Shown here: one piece after another, positions 45,981 to 55,449 of the stretch
Layout of the letters: each line of letters begins with the position of its first letter
Position numbering within the stretch: the first letter of the stretch is position 1
From: CAVWGP01 sp963754645
GTDB taxonomy: Bacteria > Pseudomonadota > Alphaproteobacteria > Bin65
NCBI GenBank assembly: GCA_963754645.1
Contig: CAVWGP010000002.1
Coordinates: 1 to 64,000, forward strand
Direction of reading: 5' to 3'
DNA length: 64,000 nucleotides
The notes under the pieces: model-generated
Seen by the model: only the letters and a program-made list of their open reading frames with translations
The model's database searches: none
What the model was told of the DNA's origin: nothing
Program-made: the position numbers and the translations under genes

Positions 45981-46016
45981 CCTCCTTTGTTAAACACGGC
46001 CGTCGCGGCCGCGCCG

Positions 46017-47165
46017 TTAGATTTTTTCAAGCCCCAGCTCGGGCTTCGACCGTTCCTGCGCGGTCTCCATCCGCCGCCGCAACTTCGCCCACCAGCCGAT
46101 AATTCCGTCCGGCGAGAACAGGACGATCGCCAGGAAAACTCCGCCGATCACCAAGTTGAAGCGTTCGCGATCCACCAGGTCGATCGCGAAATTCTGCAAT
46201 AGCACGAAAATCGTTGCGCCGATAAATGCGCCGATCGGGTGCCCGAAGCCGCCGAGCACGGCGATGACCAGAATATTGATCAGCCAGCCGGTGCCGACCG
46301 ATCCCGGCGAGATCAGCGCGTTGTACCACACCATCAGCACGCCGCCGACCGCGGCGATCAGTCCGGCCACGGCATAAGCGGCGACGCGGTGCGCCGTCAC
46401 GTTGAAGCCGAGCGCGGCCATGCGCCGCGGATTGTCGCGGATGCCCTGCAGCGCCATGCCGAACGGCGCTCGGGCGATATATTTGACGAAGCCGTAGCCG
46501 GAGCAGGCCCAGAACAGGGCGAGATAGTAGAACGGCACGGGATCGCGCCAATAAATGCCGAGCGCCGTCGGCACCTTGACCGCCTGGAAGCCCTGGAAGC
46601 CGTTGAACACCGAATAGTTCTGCTGCGCGAGAAAGAAGAACGCGACGCCGACCGCGAGCGTGATCATGATGGTGTAGATGCCCTCGGTGCGCACCGAGAG
46701 CCAGCCGATCAAGGTCGCCACAATCGTCGCGATGACGATGGCGAGCGCCACCGCGAGCCACCACGGCCAGTCGAGGCTGATGTCGCTGCTGCTCGCGGCG
46801 AAAATGGCGAAGACGTAACCGGCGATCCCGGCGACCGTCATCTGCGCCAGCGAGACCATGCCGCCATAGCCCGCGAGAAAAGACAACGACAGGGCGATGA
46901 GACCGAGCGCCAAAGTTTGTGCGCCGATCTGAAAAACGAAGAACGGCGAAACCAGCAGCGGATAGACGAGCACACCGAGCACGATGAGGATGTGGCGCAG
47001 GCCGATATGGCGCCAGAAGCGCGGCTTGGCCGAGGCACCGGGCGGCAGGGCGGCTGCCGCATCGGTGCGCCAGAGCGGCGCGGCATTGGCTTGCCACGCG
47101 CCGCCGGACCAGCGGTTGGGCGCCGCGCCGCGCCGCACCGCGCGCCTGGGATCAGCCGCGCTCAT
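46017..47165 (-). CDS. livM: Liv-type ABC transporter permease LivM
   Basis: 382-residue permease with about ten membrane segments after an extended, proline/alanine-rich cytoplasmic N-terminus of about 55 residues. Family blocks: GYGGMVSLAQMTVAGIAGY, RTEGIYTIMITLAVG, GIRDNPRRMAALGFNV, GFGHPIGAFIGATIF and the C-terminal LFSPDGIIGWW. The ATG at 47165 overlaps the livH stop; the frame is open much farther upstream only as antisense of other genes. Intact. Confidence 0.93.
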   Translation of the reverse strand: MSAADPRRAVRRGAAPNRWSGGAWQANAAPLWRTDAAAALPPGASAKPRFWRHIGLRHILIVLGVLVYPLLVSPFFVFQIGAQTLALGLIALSLSFLAGYGGMVSLAQMTVAGIAGYVFAIFAASSSDISLDWPWWLAVALAIVIATIVATLIGWLSVRTEGIYTIMITLAVGVAFFFLAQQNYSVFNGFQGFQAVKVPTALGIYWRDPVPFYYLALFWACSGYGFVKYIARAPFGMALQGIRDNPRRMAALGFNVTAHRVAAYAVAGLIAAVGGVLMVWYNALISPGSVGTGWLINILVIAVLGGFGHPIGAFIGATIFVLLQNFAIDLVDRERFNLVIGGVFLAIVLFSPDGIIGWWAKLRRRMETAQERSKPELGLEKI

Positions 47166-48118
47166 GCCTTGGCTCCCAGGATACCTTGCGGCCGGAAGGC
47201 GAGAACGAGCGCCATGATGACGAAGGTGAACACGACGCTGTAGGTCGGCGCGTAGGCCAGGCCGAATGTTTCCGCGAGGCCGATCAGCGCCGCGCCGATC
47301 GCGGCGCCGACGACGCTGCCCATTCCGCCGACGATGACGACGACGAGCGAGGCGAGCAGATAGCGCGTATCCTCGCCCGGCGTCATCGATAGCGCCGAGC
47401 CGCCGACGACGCCGGCGAAGCCGGCGAGGCCGGCGCCGATCGCGAAGGTGACTGCGAAGACGAGCTGCACATTGACGCCGGTCGCCGACAACATCGCGCG
47501 ATCGTCGACCCCGGCGCGAATCATCATGCCGATCCGCGTCTTGGCCAGGAAGGCCCAGAGCCCGACGCCGATCGCGATCGAGGCGGCCAGGAGGACGAGG
47601 CGATAAGTCGAGAACTTGCCGATCACGGGCAGCACGGTCGAGCCCGAGACGAAGCCGGGCGGATCGAACTGGTATATCTCGCCGCCGAAAATCCACAGCA
47701 TGATGTCGGCCAGCACGATCGACAGGCCGATCGTCACCATGGTCTGGCGCATGTCCTGGCCTTGCATGAACTGGAACACGGCGACTTGCAGGATCAGGCC
47801 GAACAGCGCGGTGCCGAGAAATCCGGCCGCGACGCCGAGGAACCAATTGTCGGCATGCTCCGCCACGAGCCAGCCGACATAGGCGCCAAGCAGGTAGAGC
47901 GAACCGTGCGCGAGATTGACGTTGCGCATCAGCCCGAAGACCAGGGTGAAGCCGCTCGCCACCAGGAAATACAATGCCGCAAGCGTTGCGCCGTTGAGCG
48001 TCGTGAGCAAAAACAGGCGCGTATCGGTGGCCAGCGCCCAGATCGCGAACGCGCCGACCGGCCCGGCGATCGCGACGGCCCAGAACCAGCGCCAGAACAG
48101 CGGCATCGCCGATGCCAT
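47162..48118 (-). CDS. livH: Liv-type ABC transporter permease LivH
   Basis: 318-residue permease with eight to nine membrane segments. Signature blocks: LVFGLMRNVNLAHGSLYLLGAY (split as LVFGLMRNVN and LAHGSLYLLGAY), TVLPVIGKFSTYRL, RIGMMIRAGVDDRAMLSATG, VVIVGGMGSVVGAAIGAALIG and RPQGILGAKA. It starts three bases after the amidohydrolase stop and overlaps livM by four bases. Intact. Confidence 0.93.
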   Translation of the reverse strand: MASAMPLFWRWFWAVAIAGPVGAFAIWALATDTRLFLLTTLNGATLAALYFLVASGFTLVFGLMRNVNLAHGSLYLLGAYVGWLVAEHADNWFLGVAAGFLGTALFGLILQVAVFQFMQGQDMRQTMVTIGLSIVLADIMLWIFGGEIYQFDPPGFVSGSTVLPVIGKFSTYRLVLLAASIAIGVGLWAFLAKTRIGMMIRAGVDDRAMLSATGVNVQLVFAVTFAIGAGLAGFAGVVGGSALSMTPGEDTRYLLASLVVVIVGGMGSVVGAAIGAALIGLAETFGLAYAPTYSVVFTFVIMALVLAFRPQGILGAKA

Positions 48119-48121
48119 GCG

Positions 48122-49411
48122 CTAGGCCGCGGTCCGCGACCAGCGCGAGCGCGCGGCGATCATGTCGGGTTTCTTGTAGAAAACTCCGTCCTTCATCACC
48201 GCCAGGATCTTCGCCTTGTCGCGCAGCAGCGCGAGATTGGCGAGCGGATCGCCGTCGACGAGCAGCAGATCGGCGAGGAAGCCTTCCTTCACCTGGCCGA
48301 GCTCCTTGCCCATCTGCATGATCTCGCCGCCATGGCGCGTGGCGGCGACGAGCGCCTCCATCGGCGTGAAGCCGAGATGCTTGACGAAATATTCGAGGTC
48401 GCGCGCGTTCTCGCCATGCGGCGTGAAGGCAAAGCCGTAATCGCCGCCAGGCAGCACGCGGATGCCGCGCCGGTGCATTTTGCGCAGCGAATCGCACGCC
48501 GCCGCAAACTCGATCTCGTAGCCCGCCGCGACCGCCTTCTGGCGCGTGATGCCCCAGGGTGCCGCGTGCTCCAGCATGGCGATCACGATCGCGATGCCGG
48601 GGGCGACGAAGATGCGGTCCTTGACCGACTCGAGCATGTCGAGCGCTTCTTCGTCGGTGAAGCTCGCGTGATAGATGATGTCGATGCCATGGCGCACGCA
48701 TTGCTTCAGCGACTCGCACGAGCGCGCATGGGCGGTGACGCGCTTGCCGCGCAGCTTGGTTTCCTTGACCGCCATCGCGACCTCTTCGTCGCTCATCCAG
48801 GTCGTCTCGGCGCGCGCGCCGGGCACGAAATTGTCGCCCGACAGATTGAGCTTGATGCAATCGACGCCGTATTTGAGGAATTGGCGCACCGCCTTGCGCA
48901 TTTCCTCGGGGCCGCTGACGACGACGCCAAAACTGTATTCGGGATAGGGAATGTGCGGCAGGGTTTCGTCGCCGAGCCCGCCCGCGACGGTGATCTCCTG
49001 CGACGCTGCGACATAGCGCGGCCCCGGGATTAAGCCCTCGTTGATGGCGTTGCGGATAACAACGTCGAGCCTGGGCTTGGCGCAGGCGGCGCCGACGCAC
49101 GAGGTCCAGCCGGCTTCGAGATAGCGCTTGGCGACGCCGGCCGCCCATAGCACGTGCTCTTCGAGCGGCATGAGTTGGATGGCTTCGAGCGTCGCCGTGT
49201 CGTTCCACGAAAAATGCGTGTGTGCTTCCACCATGCCGGGCATCAGCGTGGCGCCGGCGGCGTCGATCGTCGTCGCCCCCGAGGCGTTGATCGCGCGCGC
49301 GCTGCGCCCGAGGCGCGCGATCCGGTTGCCTTGCACCAGGACTTCGCCGGTGTAGGGCTGCGTGCCGCTGCCGTCGATGATGCGAACGTTCGTGAACAGG
49401 GTTGCGGGCAT
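48122..49411 (-). CDS. Metal-dependent amidohydrolase-family protein
   Basis: 429-residue amidohydrolase of the imidazolonepropionase/prolidase-like group. Metal ligands: HxH in MVEAHTHFSW (His64, His66), a carboxylysine candidate in CIKLNLSGDN, His in VTAHARS, His in IYHASFTDEEA and Asp in LPGGDYGFAFTPHGENARDLEYFV. Ends with LLLVDGDPLANLALL, typical of the composite beta-sandwich. It is closely paralogous to the next gene. Located directly upstream of livH, so it presumably cleaves the imported amide or cyclic compound; no signal peptide. Intact. Confidence 0.88.
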   Translation of the reverse strand: MPATLFTNVRIIDGSGTQPYTGEVLVQGNRIARLGRSARAINASGATTIDAAGATLMPGMVEAHTHFSWNDTATLEAIQLMPLEEHVLWAAGVAKRYLEAGWTSCVGAACAKPRLDVVIRNAINEGLIPGPRYVAASQEITVAGGLGDETLPHIPYPEYSFGVVVSGPEEMRKAVRQFLKYGVDCIKLNLSGDNFVPGARAETTWMSDEEVAMAVKETKLRGKRVTAHARSCESLKQCVRHGIDIIYHASFTDEEALDMLESVKDRIFVAPGIAIVIAMLEHAAPWGITRQKAVAAGYEIEFAAACDSLRKMHRRGIRVLPGGDYGFAFTPHGENARDLEYFVKHLGFTPMEALVAATRHGGEIMQMGKELGQVKEGFLADLLLVDGDPLANLALLRDKAKILAVMKDGVFYKKPDMIAARSRWSRTAA

Positions 49412-49426
49412 GGATCGCTCCTCGCT

Positions 49427-50714
49427 CTAGGCCGCCGAAACCGCCCGGCGCGCGCCGGTCGAGCGCAACTCGGGCTCTTTGTGGAACTGGCCGTCCTTCA
49501 TCACCGCCAGGATGCGGTTTTGATCCTGCAGCATGGAAATGTTGGTCAGCGGATCGCCGTCGATGAGCAGCAGGTCGGCGAGGAAACCTTCCTTCACTTG
49601 GCCGAGCTCATTGCCGCGCATCATGATCTCGCCGCCGTATTTGGTCGCCGCGAGCAGCGCCTCCATCGGCGTGAAGCCGAGATATTTGACGAAATATTCG
49701 AGGTCCTTGGCATTGGTGCCGTGCTTGATCCAGGCGAAGCCGTAATCGCCGCCGGGCAGGATGCGGATGCCGCGCTTGTGCATCTTCTTCAACGATTCGG
49801 CGGCGATTTCGAGCTCGCGGTGATAGCCCATCTGCTTCGCCACGTCGGGCGTGATGCCCCAGTCCTCGGCGTGGAACGAGGTGTTGATCAGCCACGCGAT
49901 GCCGGGCGCCACGAAATGCTTGGTTTTCGCGGCCTCCAGCATGTCGAGCGCTTCCTCGTCGGTGAAGCTCGCGTGATAGATGATCTCGATGCCGTGCCGC
50001 ACGCATTGCTTCACCGAGCCGAGCGAGCGGGCGTGCGCCGCGAGGCGCTTGCCGCGCATGCGCGCTTCCTCCACCGCGACGGCGATTTCGTCATCGGTCA
50101 TCGGCGTGAATTCGGCGGCGAATGCCGGCGATGTATTCGCCGGACAGATTGAGCTTGATGGTATCGACGCCGTATTTGAGGAACATGCGCACCACCTTGC
50201 GCATATCCTCGGCGCCGTTGACGACGGCGCCGAAGCTCAGCTCGGGAAACGGCAAGTGCGGCAGGGTCTCGTCGCCGAGGCCGCCGGGCACGGTGATTTC
50301 CTGGCTCGCCGCGAGATAGCGCGGCCCGGGAATCTGGCCCGAATTGATCGCGTTGCGCATCACGACATCGAGCCGCGGCTTGGCCGTCGCCGCGCCGACG
50401 CACGAGGTCCAGCCCATGTCGAGATAGCGCTTGGCGATATGCGCGCACCACAGCATGTGCTCCTCGGTCGGCATGCGCTGGATCGAGCCCAGGGTGGGTT
50501 GATCGTTCCAGGAAAAATGCGTGTGCGCTTCGACCATGCCGGGCATCAGCGTGGCGCCGGCGCCGTCGATGACGGTCACGCCGCCGGTCGGCACGGTGCG
50601 GCTGCCGCGCGCAACGCGGTGGATGCGGTTGCCCTGAATCAGCACCTCGCCGGTGAACGGATGTTCGCCGGAGCCGTCGAAAATGCGCACATTGGTGAAC
50701 AGGACGTTTGCCAT
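49427..50714 (-). pseudogene. Metal-dependent amidohydrolase (paralogue; frameshifted)
   Basis: Paralogue of the preceding gene, very similar over the whole length. The first part (50714 to about 50130) has GMVEAHTHFSWNDQPTLGS, TSCVGAATAKPRLD and DTIKLNLSGEYIAG; then the frame breaks. The continuation FAAEFTPMTDDEIAVAVEE, AAHARSLGSVKQCVRHG, IYHASFTDEEALDM and LLLIDGDPLTN is one frame over, explained by one extra A near 50131. Restored length is about 428 residues. All metal ligands are still encoded. Confidence 0.85.
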
Positions 50715-50726
50715 TGAGATCCTCGC

Positions 50727-51511
50727 CTAGAACCGGCCGGTGTAGAAACCGCGCAGCGCGGCGGCGCAATCGGCCGCGCGCTCCAACGTCGTCCAGTGTC
50801 CGCATCGGTTGAGCACCGTCAAGCGGGCGCCAGGCATTCGTTCGGCCATGGCGCGCACCGCCGAGGGCGGCGCCACAGCGTCTTCGTCGCCGGTCACCAG
50901 CAAGGTCGGGCATTTGATGCGGCCGATGTCCGCGGCCTCGGCGCCGGCCAGGGCTTCGCAGGTCTTGCGTAGCCTTCGGCGCATCTGGCGCATGACGAGT
51001 TCGCGCACGAAAGCGACGGCGACGGGCTGGTTACTGCTTGGTGTCGGTGGAGGTCGCGCGCCTGCACGATGGCGTCGGCGATCGCGCGCCATGCCTTCGC
51101 TCGCGCGCCTTATCGGCGCGGGCGCGCATGCCCTGACGCGCAGCATCCGCCGGCGCCACGAGCGGGCCGAACAGCGCGAGGCTGCGCACCAGTGCGGATG
51201 ATCCACGGCCACGTGCTGGCACGACGATCGTGCCGAGCGAGTGCCCGAGCCAATGCGCGCGTCTCGACGCCGAGCACGCGCGCCACGCGCACCAGCGTTT
51301 CCGACCACGCTGGCGATCAGACAGAGTCTTCGCTCGACGGCGAGCGGCCCGAGCCCGGCAGATCGGGCCGGATGACGCGAACCGGCCGGCGAGCGCCGGC
51401 AGCAAAGGCTGGAACACGTTGGACGTGCCGCCGAGCCCGTGCAGCATGACGATCGGCATCGCCGCTGCCGTCGATCTCGACCGCCATGCGCTCGAACGTT
51501 TGCGTGCTCAC
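50727..51511 (-). pseudogene. Alpha/beta hydrolase (heavily frameshifted)
   Basis: Alpha/beta-hydrolase relic readable only across several frames: MAVEIDGSG, MPIVMLHGLGGTSNVFQPLLPAL, VRVIRPDLPGSGRSP, HWLGHSLGTIV (nucleophile Ser in GHSLG), CQHVAVDHPH, RSLALFGPLVAPADAARQG, QPVAVAFVRELVMRQ, CPTLLVTGDEDAVAPP (Asp) and NRCGHWTTLER (His). The complete catalytic triad is encoded, but I count at least five frame changes, most between 51100 and 51460. The start is the GTG at 51511 (overlapping the upstream stop) or the ATG at 51487. Esterase/amidase-type function is expected from the family; the exact substrate is unknown. Confidence 0.75.
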
Positions 51512-52382
51512 GCCGCCCCCGTTTCGATCACGGGATTCTCGAGCACGCCGATGCCGCCGATCTCGATGCGCACGACGTCGCCGGCTTGCAGATAGCGCGG
51601 CGGATTGAAGCCGATGCCGACGCCGGCCGGCGTGCCGGTGGCGATGATGTCGCCGGGCAGCAGCGTGATGCCCGCCGAGATCGTCTCGATCAAGGTCGGG
51701 ATGTCGAAGATCAGGTCGCGCGTGTTGGCATTCTGGCGCAGCTCGCCATTGACCCAGCAGCGGATCGGCGTGTCGGCCAGATCGACCTCGTCGGCGGTCA
51801 CGGCCCAGGGGCCCATCGGACAGAAGGTGTCCTGCGATTTGCCGATCAGCCATTGCTTGTGCTTGCCCTGCAGGTCGCGGGCGGTCACGTCGTTGACGAT
51901 GGTGTAGCCCCAGACATGGTCCAGCGCTCGCGCCGCGGCTGATGCCGCGCCCGCCCTTGCCGATGATGACCGCGAGTTCGGCCTCGTAGTCGACCGCCGG
52001 CTGACGCCGCGGATCGATGCGGATCGGCGCGCCGGGGGCGATGACGGATTCCGGGACCTTGGAGAAGATGATGGGCGCGTCCGGCACGGCGCCGGACGCG
52101 GCGCTCGGAATCGAAGCCGCTGCGGGCGAATTCGTGGGCGTGCTCGTGATAGTTCTTGCCGACGCAAAAGATGTTGCGGCGCGGCCGGGGCAGAGGTGCC
52201 TCAAGCACGACGTTCGCAACATCGACCGCGGCGGTTGCGGCCAAGGGCGGGTCGACTTGCCCATCGAACAAACGGAGGTACGAAGCAAAAGCATCTGGCG
52301 GCGCGGGTTCGATCCGGCGCAGATCCGCCGAAACGCTGCCCACGATCATCATTTCAGGCGCGCGATAGCTCGCCAGTCGCAC
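51508..52382 (-). pseudogene. Fumarylacetoacetate hydrolase-family protein (frameshifted)
   Basis: Probably the first gene of the long minus-strand operon. The GTG at 52382 (VRLASYRAPE), preceded by GGGAGGCGGC, is the normal N-terminus of this family. It runs through RRNIFCVGKNYHEHAHEF, then changes frame near 52110 (APIIFSKVPESVIAPG, VDYEAELAVIIGKGGRG) and again near 51935 (GYTIVNDVTARDLQGKHKQW, GPWAVTADEV, TGTPAGVGIG). Metal-binding acidic residues (E-x-E in YEAELAVI and D in NDVTARD) are present. The family covers fumarylacetoacetate hydrolases, acylpyruvases and oxaloacetate tautomerases. At least two indels break it as written. Confidence 0.82.
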
Positions 52383-53280
52383 GCCGCCTCCCTTTTTTGA
52401 ATCAATTTGACCCAATATTTTGAAGCAATTATGGAGCGCTGACATGTTCGAGTCAATCAAAGCGACTCCAAGGCAGACCGAGCAACTGTCGCGTCTGATC
52501 AAGCAAAGACTAGCATCGCCGCCTCTTAGTTAGAGGCTGTGCCTAACGAGAATTGGATTCGACGTAGGTAGATTGATTTTGGCCGCCAGCTTCGATCCGA
52601 CACTGAACTTTTTCAGCTTGCTGTTCGGTCTGATCGCCGCGCGGTTCAAGTCACCGGCTCGGCTTGAAGCTGAAGCCAACATCCCAAACTCAGTTGGGCA
52701 TACTTCGCCGGCGGATGCGCAAACGTCTCGCTCTGAACAGCCTGGATCGTTAGCTGTTCGTTGGAAGCTATCGGATATTTCCATCCGTCGTCCGCTGTTG
52801 ATGCCAAAAATGTCTTTCGGATGGAATGGGTGATGAATTCGGCTCGCATGGCGGCGGCAACTATCTCGGTACGCTTGTTCCTGGCCGACTTCTGCCGAGT
52901 TTCATCTCGGAAGCGTGGCGCTCAGGAAAGAATGCAGCAAGCCGAAGCGGAATATGGCGCCTTTGCGTAGTACACTTTGACTGTCTCGACTTTAGCCTTA
53001 TGCTATTGGATTCGTTAGAAAATTCTCAGGCTGTCAGTAGTGATTGCGGCGGGACGCAGCCCATTCGCCCCAGAGAATGTTGGATTTCAGGACCGTTCGC
53101 TCCGCCAGCCAGTCCGCACTGCCGGAGACCTGTGCGCCCGAGAGCGAGTATTCTCGCCGGAATCCGCCTTTTTTGCGTCGAATCCGAAGCGGGAGACCGG
53201 CCTTTACAGAAGCAAAAGCCCATTTCCGCCCGGCATTCTCCGGCGGGCGTTCGTGCGCTTCGGTTTTTGGTGACGATCTA
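52383..53280. other. 898-bp stretch with operon promoter region and transposase relics
   Basis: No intact gene. The first about 100 bases (left side) must hold the promoter of the minus-strand operon; they are AT-rich with TTTTGAATCAATTTGACC-type motifs but no clear -35/-10. Transposase relics occupy 52573-52805 (listed separately). Bases 52829-52844 repeat GGTGATGAATTCGGCT, also found inside the left end of the IS at 30810, after which similarity fades. Bases 52980-53280 have no recognised feature. Confidence 0.5.
52573..52805 (+). pseudogene. Transposase N-terminal relic
   Basis: Reads LLFGLIAARFKSPARLEAE, then one frame over QLGILRRRMRKRLALNSLDR, a stop, LFVGSYRIFPSVV. This matches the order of N-terminal blocks in the rve-type transposases of this window (ENAALRQQLIVLRRK, then DRLFFAWLARLFPS). 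Contains a frameshift and a stop; no catalytic core follows. Confidence 0.5.
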
Positions 53281-54420
53281 GTGTTCCGTCACTGACGGTC
53301 GATTCACAAGCGGGGCGAAGTGTGCGAGTCTTGCAACATGGGCAAGATCGAACGCATCGAGGTTTCCGCTTCGGATCGAGCGCGACTTGAGGGCTTGGTC
53401 CGGGATCGCAACACACCGCAGAAGGTGGTCTGGCGCGCGCGGATCGTGCTGTTGGCGGCGCCGGAGAACGGCCGGTGGGCGGTCGTCGCCGCCGTCGGCA
53501 AGAGCATGCTGACGGTCCGGCGCTGGCGCCGTCGCTATCGCGACAAAGGCGTCGAGGGGCTTCTGAAGGACGCGACCCGCCCGCCGCGGCGCAAGCCGCT
53601 GTCGGCGGAAACGGTGAAGCGGGTGGTCGCCATGACGCTCAACACCAAGCCGCCGGGGGCGCGACGCACTGGAGCGTCCGCACGCATGGCCAAGGCGGCC
53701 GGCCTCTCGCACGTCGTCGATCCAGCGGATCTGGAAGGCGCACGGGCTCAAGCCGCATCTGACGGCGGACCTTCAAGCTGTCGCGCGACCCCCAGTTCGC
53801 CGAGAAGGTCGCCGACATCGTCGGCCTCTACCTCAACCCGCCGGACAAGGCGCTGGTGCTGTCGGTCGACGAGAAGAGCCAAATCCAGGCGCTCGACCGC
53901 ACCCAGCCGGGACTGCCGATGAAGAAAGGGCGCGCCGGGACGATGACGCACGACTACAAACGCCACGGCACGACCACGCTGTTCGCCGCGCTCGACGTGC
54001 AGACCGGCAAGGTCATCGGCCAATGCCTGCCGCGGCACCGGGCGAGCGAGTTCCTGCGCTTCCTGCGCAAGATCGACAGGCAGTCGCTGCCGCATCTCGA
54101 TCTGCACCTCGATCCTCGACAACTACGCCACCCACAAGACGCCGACGGTCAAGCGCTGGCTCGAGAGGCATCCGCGCTTCCATCTCCACTTCACGCCGAC
54201 CTCCGCCTCTTGGCTCAACCTGGTCGAGCGCTTCTTCGCCGACATCACCGACAAGAGCATCCGCCGCGGCGTCTTCCACAGCGTCGCCGAACTGGAGAAG
54301 GCCATCATGACCTACCTCGATCACCACAATGCCCACCCAAAGCCCTTCGTCTGGACCGCTCCGACCGGCACCATCCTCGAAAAAGTCGCCCGTGCAAAAC
54401 AAGCGTTAGAGTCGGTACAC
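53281..54420 (+). mobile_element. IS630-family insertion sequence, 1140 bp
   Basis: The ends are GTGTTCCGTCACTGACGG at 53281 and, on the other strand from 54420, GTGTACCGACTCTAACGC. The element is flanked by TA on both sides (53279-53280 and 54421-54422), as expected for IS630/Tc1-mariner elements, which duplicate a TA target. One transposase gene in several frames lies inside. Unlike the other IS copies here, the flanks are consistent with simple insertion. Confidence 0.85.
53338..54420 (+). pseudogene. IS630-family transposase (frameshifted)
   Basis: N-terminal helix-turn-helix part MGKIERIEVSASDRARLEGL, VVWRARIVLLAAPENGRW, VRRWRRRYRDKGVEGLLKD, then a frame change near 53690 and a return at about 53830: LSVDEKSQIQALDRTQPGLP (first catalytic Asp), GTMTHDYKRHGTTTLFAALD. 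Another frame change occurs near 54110: NYATHKTPTVKRWLERHPRF (second Asp just before), FTPTSASWLNLVERFFADIT (catalytic Glu), to the stop at 54421. At least three indels. The catalytic residues are otherwise all encoded. Confidence 0.82.
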
Positions 54421-54468
54421 TAGCCCTCGCGTCGTTCCCCAAGGTAAGAAGCGTCGCCCGAAACCTTA

Positions 54469-54786
54469 ATGAGCCGGCGTCGCCTCCCGAATCGCCGGCC
54501 GAGTATCACCGCCGAACTTAACTACGAAGGCCGCGCGTATGCCGCGACGGTGGGCTTCGATCCGGCCGATGGCTGGCTCGGCGAAGTATTCGCGCACGGC
54601 GCCAAAGTGGGATCGAGCATGGATGGCATCCTCGATGACGCGTGCATCGCGCTGTCGTTACTGCTGCAGTATGGCGTCGAGCCAATGGCGCTCGCGTCAA
54701 CCATGGGTCGACTTGGCGGCCGAAAGACGCCCGCTTCGATAATCGGTGCACTCGCCGATCTGCTCGCGCGGGAGTCGCTGAAGTGA
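54469..54786 (+). CDS. TSCPD-domain protein (ribonucleotide-reductase C-terminal-like)
   Basis: 105-residue protein resembling the TSCPD domain found at the end of some B12-dependent ribonucleotide reductases and as stand-alone proteins in phage-like regions. Matches: RRPSITAELNYEGRAYAATVGF, GWLGEVFAHGAKVGSSMDG, DDACIALSLLLQYGV and ASIIGALADLLA. The cysteines of the full domain are absent, as in other stand-alone members. It begins 48 bases after the IS630 end and is followed by phage-type genes, so I read it as part of a prophage remnant. Role unknown; intact. Confidence 0.7.
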   Translation: MSRRRLPNRRPSITAELNYEGRAYAATVGFDPADGWLGEVFAHGAKVGSSMDGILDDACIALSLLLQYGVEPMALASTMGRLGGRKTPASIIGALADLLARESLK

Positions 54787-54901
54787 GCGAGTCCCCGCCT
54801 AGCCAGCGTGATGCGCAGTGCTCACCAGAAATTGGCGCACCAATATTGTGGCCCCACGAGAGGGCACGCTGTACCGATCCCTTCCCTTTGCGAACAAGAT
54901 A

Positions 54902-54930
54902 AGCCGCCGCCCGGTCGGCCCAGGCGGCGG
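54902..54930 (-). terminator. Hairpin downstream of the DUF3489 gene
   Basis: GCCGCCGCC/GGCGGCGGC stem of nine pairs with an 11-base loop. Read on the minus strand it is followed by TTATCTT, a weak T-rich tail, 30 bases after the DUF3489 stop. This is compatible with intrinsic termination of that gene. Confidence 0.5.
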
Positions 54931-54959
54931 CGTGAGGTCGGTTCAATGATGGGGCGGGC

Positions 54960-55236
54960 TTACGCGATCCGGTATACGCGCGGCCCGTCCTCGGCTTTCT
55001 CGGAGGTGACGGAGAGCCCGAGCTTCTTCTTGAGGGCGCCGGCGATTGCGCCGCGCACGGTGTGGCGCTGCCAGCCCGTGGCCTTGACGATCTGGTCGAT
55101 GGTGGCGCCATCCGGGCGCTGCAGCATTGCGATCAGCTTGGCTTGCTTTGTGCTTTCGCGCGGCTTTGCGCGGGATATTCGATGCGGGCTTGCCGGTGCG
55201 GCGACTTGCGGGTTGTTTCTGCGTGGTCTTGGACAT
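54960..55236 (-). pseudogene. DUF3489-family protein (frameshifted)
   Basis: Small basic protein of about 90 residues with a DUF3489 winged-helix-like domain: ESTKQAKLIAMLQRPDGATI, VKATGWQRHTVRGAIAGALKKKLG, VTSEKAEDGPRVYRIA. The start ATG at 55236 gives MSKTTQKQPA, but the domain lies one frame over, so an indel sits between about 55160 and 55225. Common in alphaproteobacterial genomes, often beside phage-derived genes. Function not established. Confidence 0.75.
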
Positions 55237-55449
55237 GGGAACCTTTTGGTTGTTCGACAGCCCGGGAATCGAGCTGTTTCTACCGGCTCAAGCCCCGGCT
55301 CCATTGCGAGGCCGGGGCGACCGTGGTTCCAGGTCCAATAGGCGGACCATTCGCTCTTTGCCGCACCGACATCAAGCAAATTGCGCGATTATTTTGTTGC
55401 TTTGTCGACAGTCCGGCGATCGTCCGATTGACCGCCGGAGGGCGCTTTA

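Noticed and set aside
46017..49208. A single 1063-residue minus-strand protein
   Set aside because: The first about 680 residues are out-of-frame reading of livH and an amidohydrolase; only the C-terminal LivM part, from 47165, has family similarity.
52829..52970. Second small gene upstream of the operon
   Set aside because: Only the first 16 bases match the IS family seen at 30810; the predicted peptide has no recognisable pattern, so it is treated as IS debris at most.
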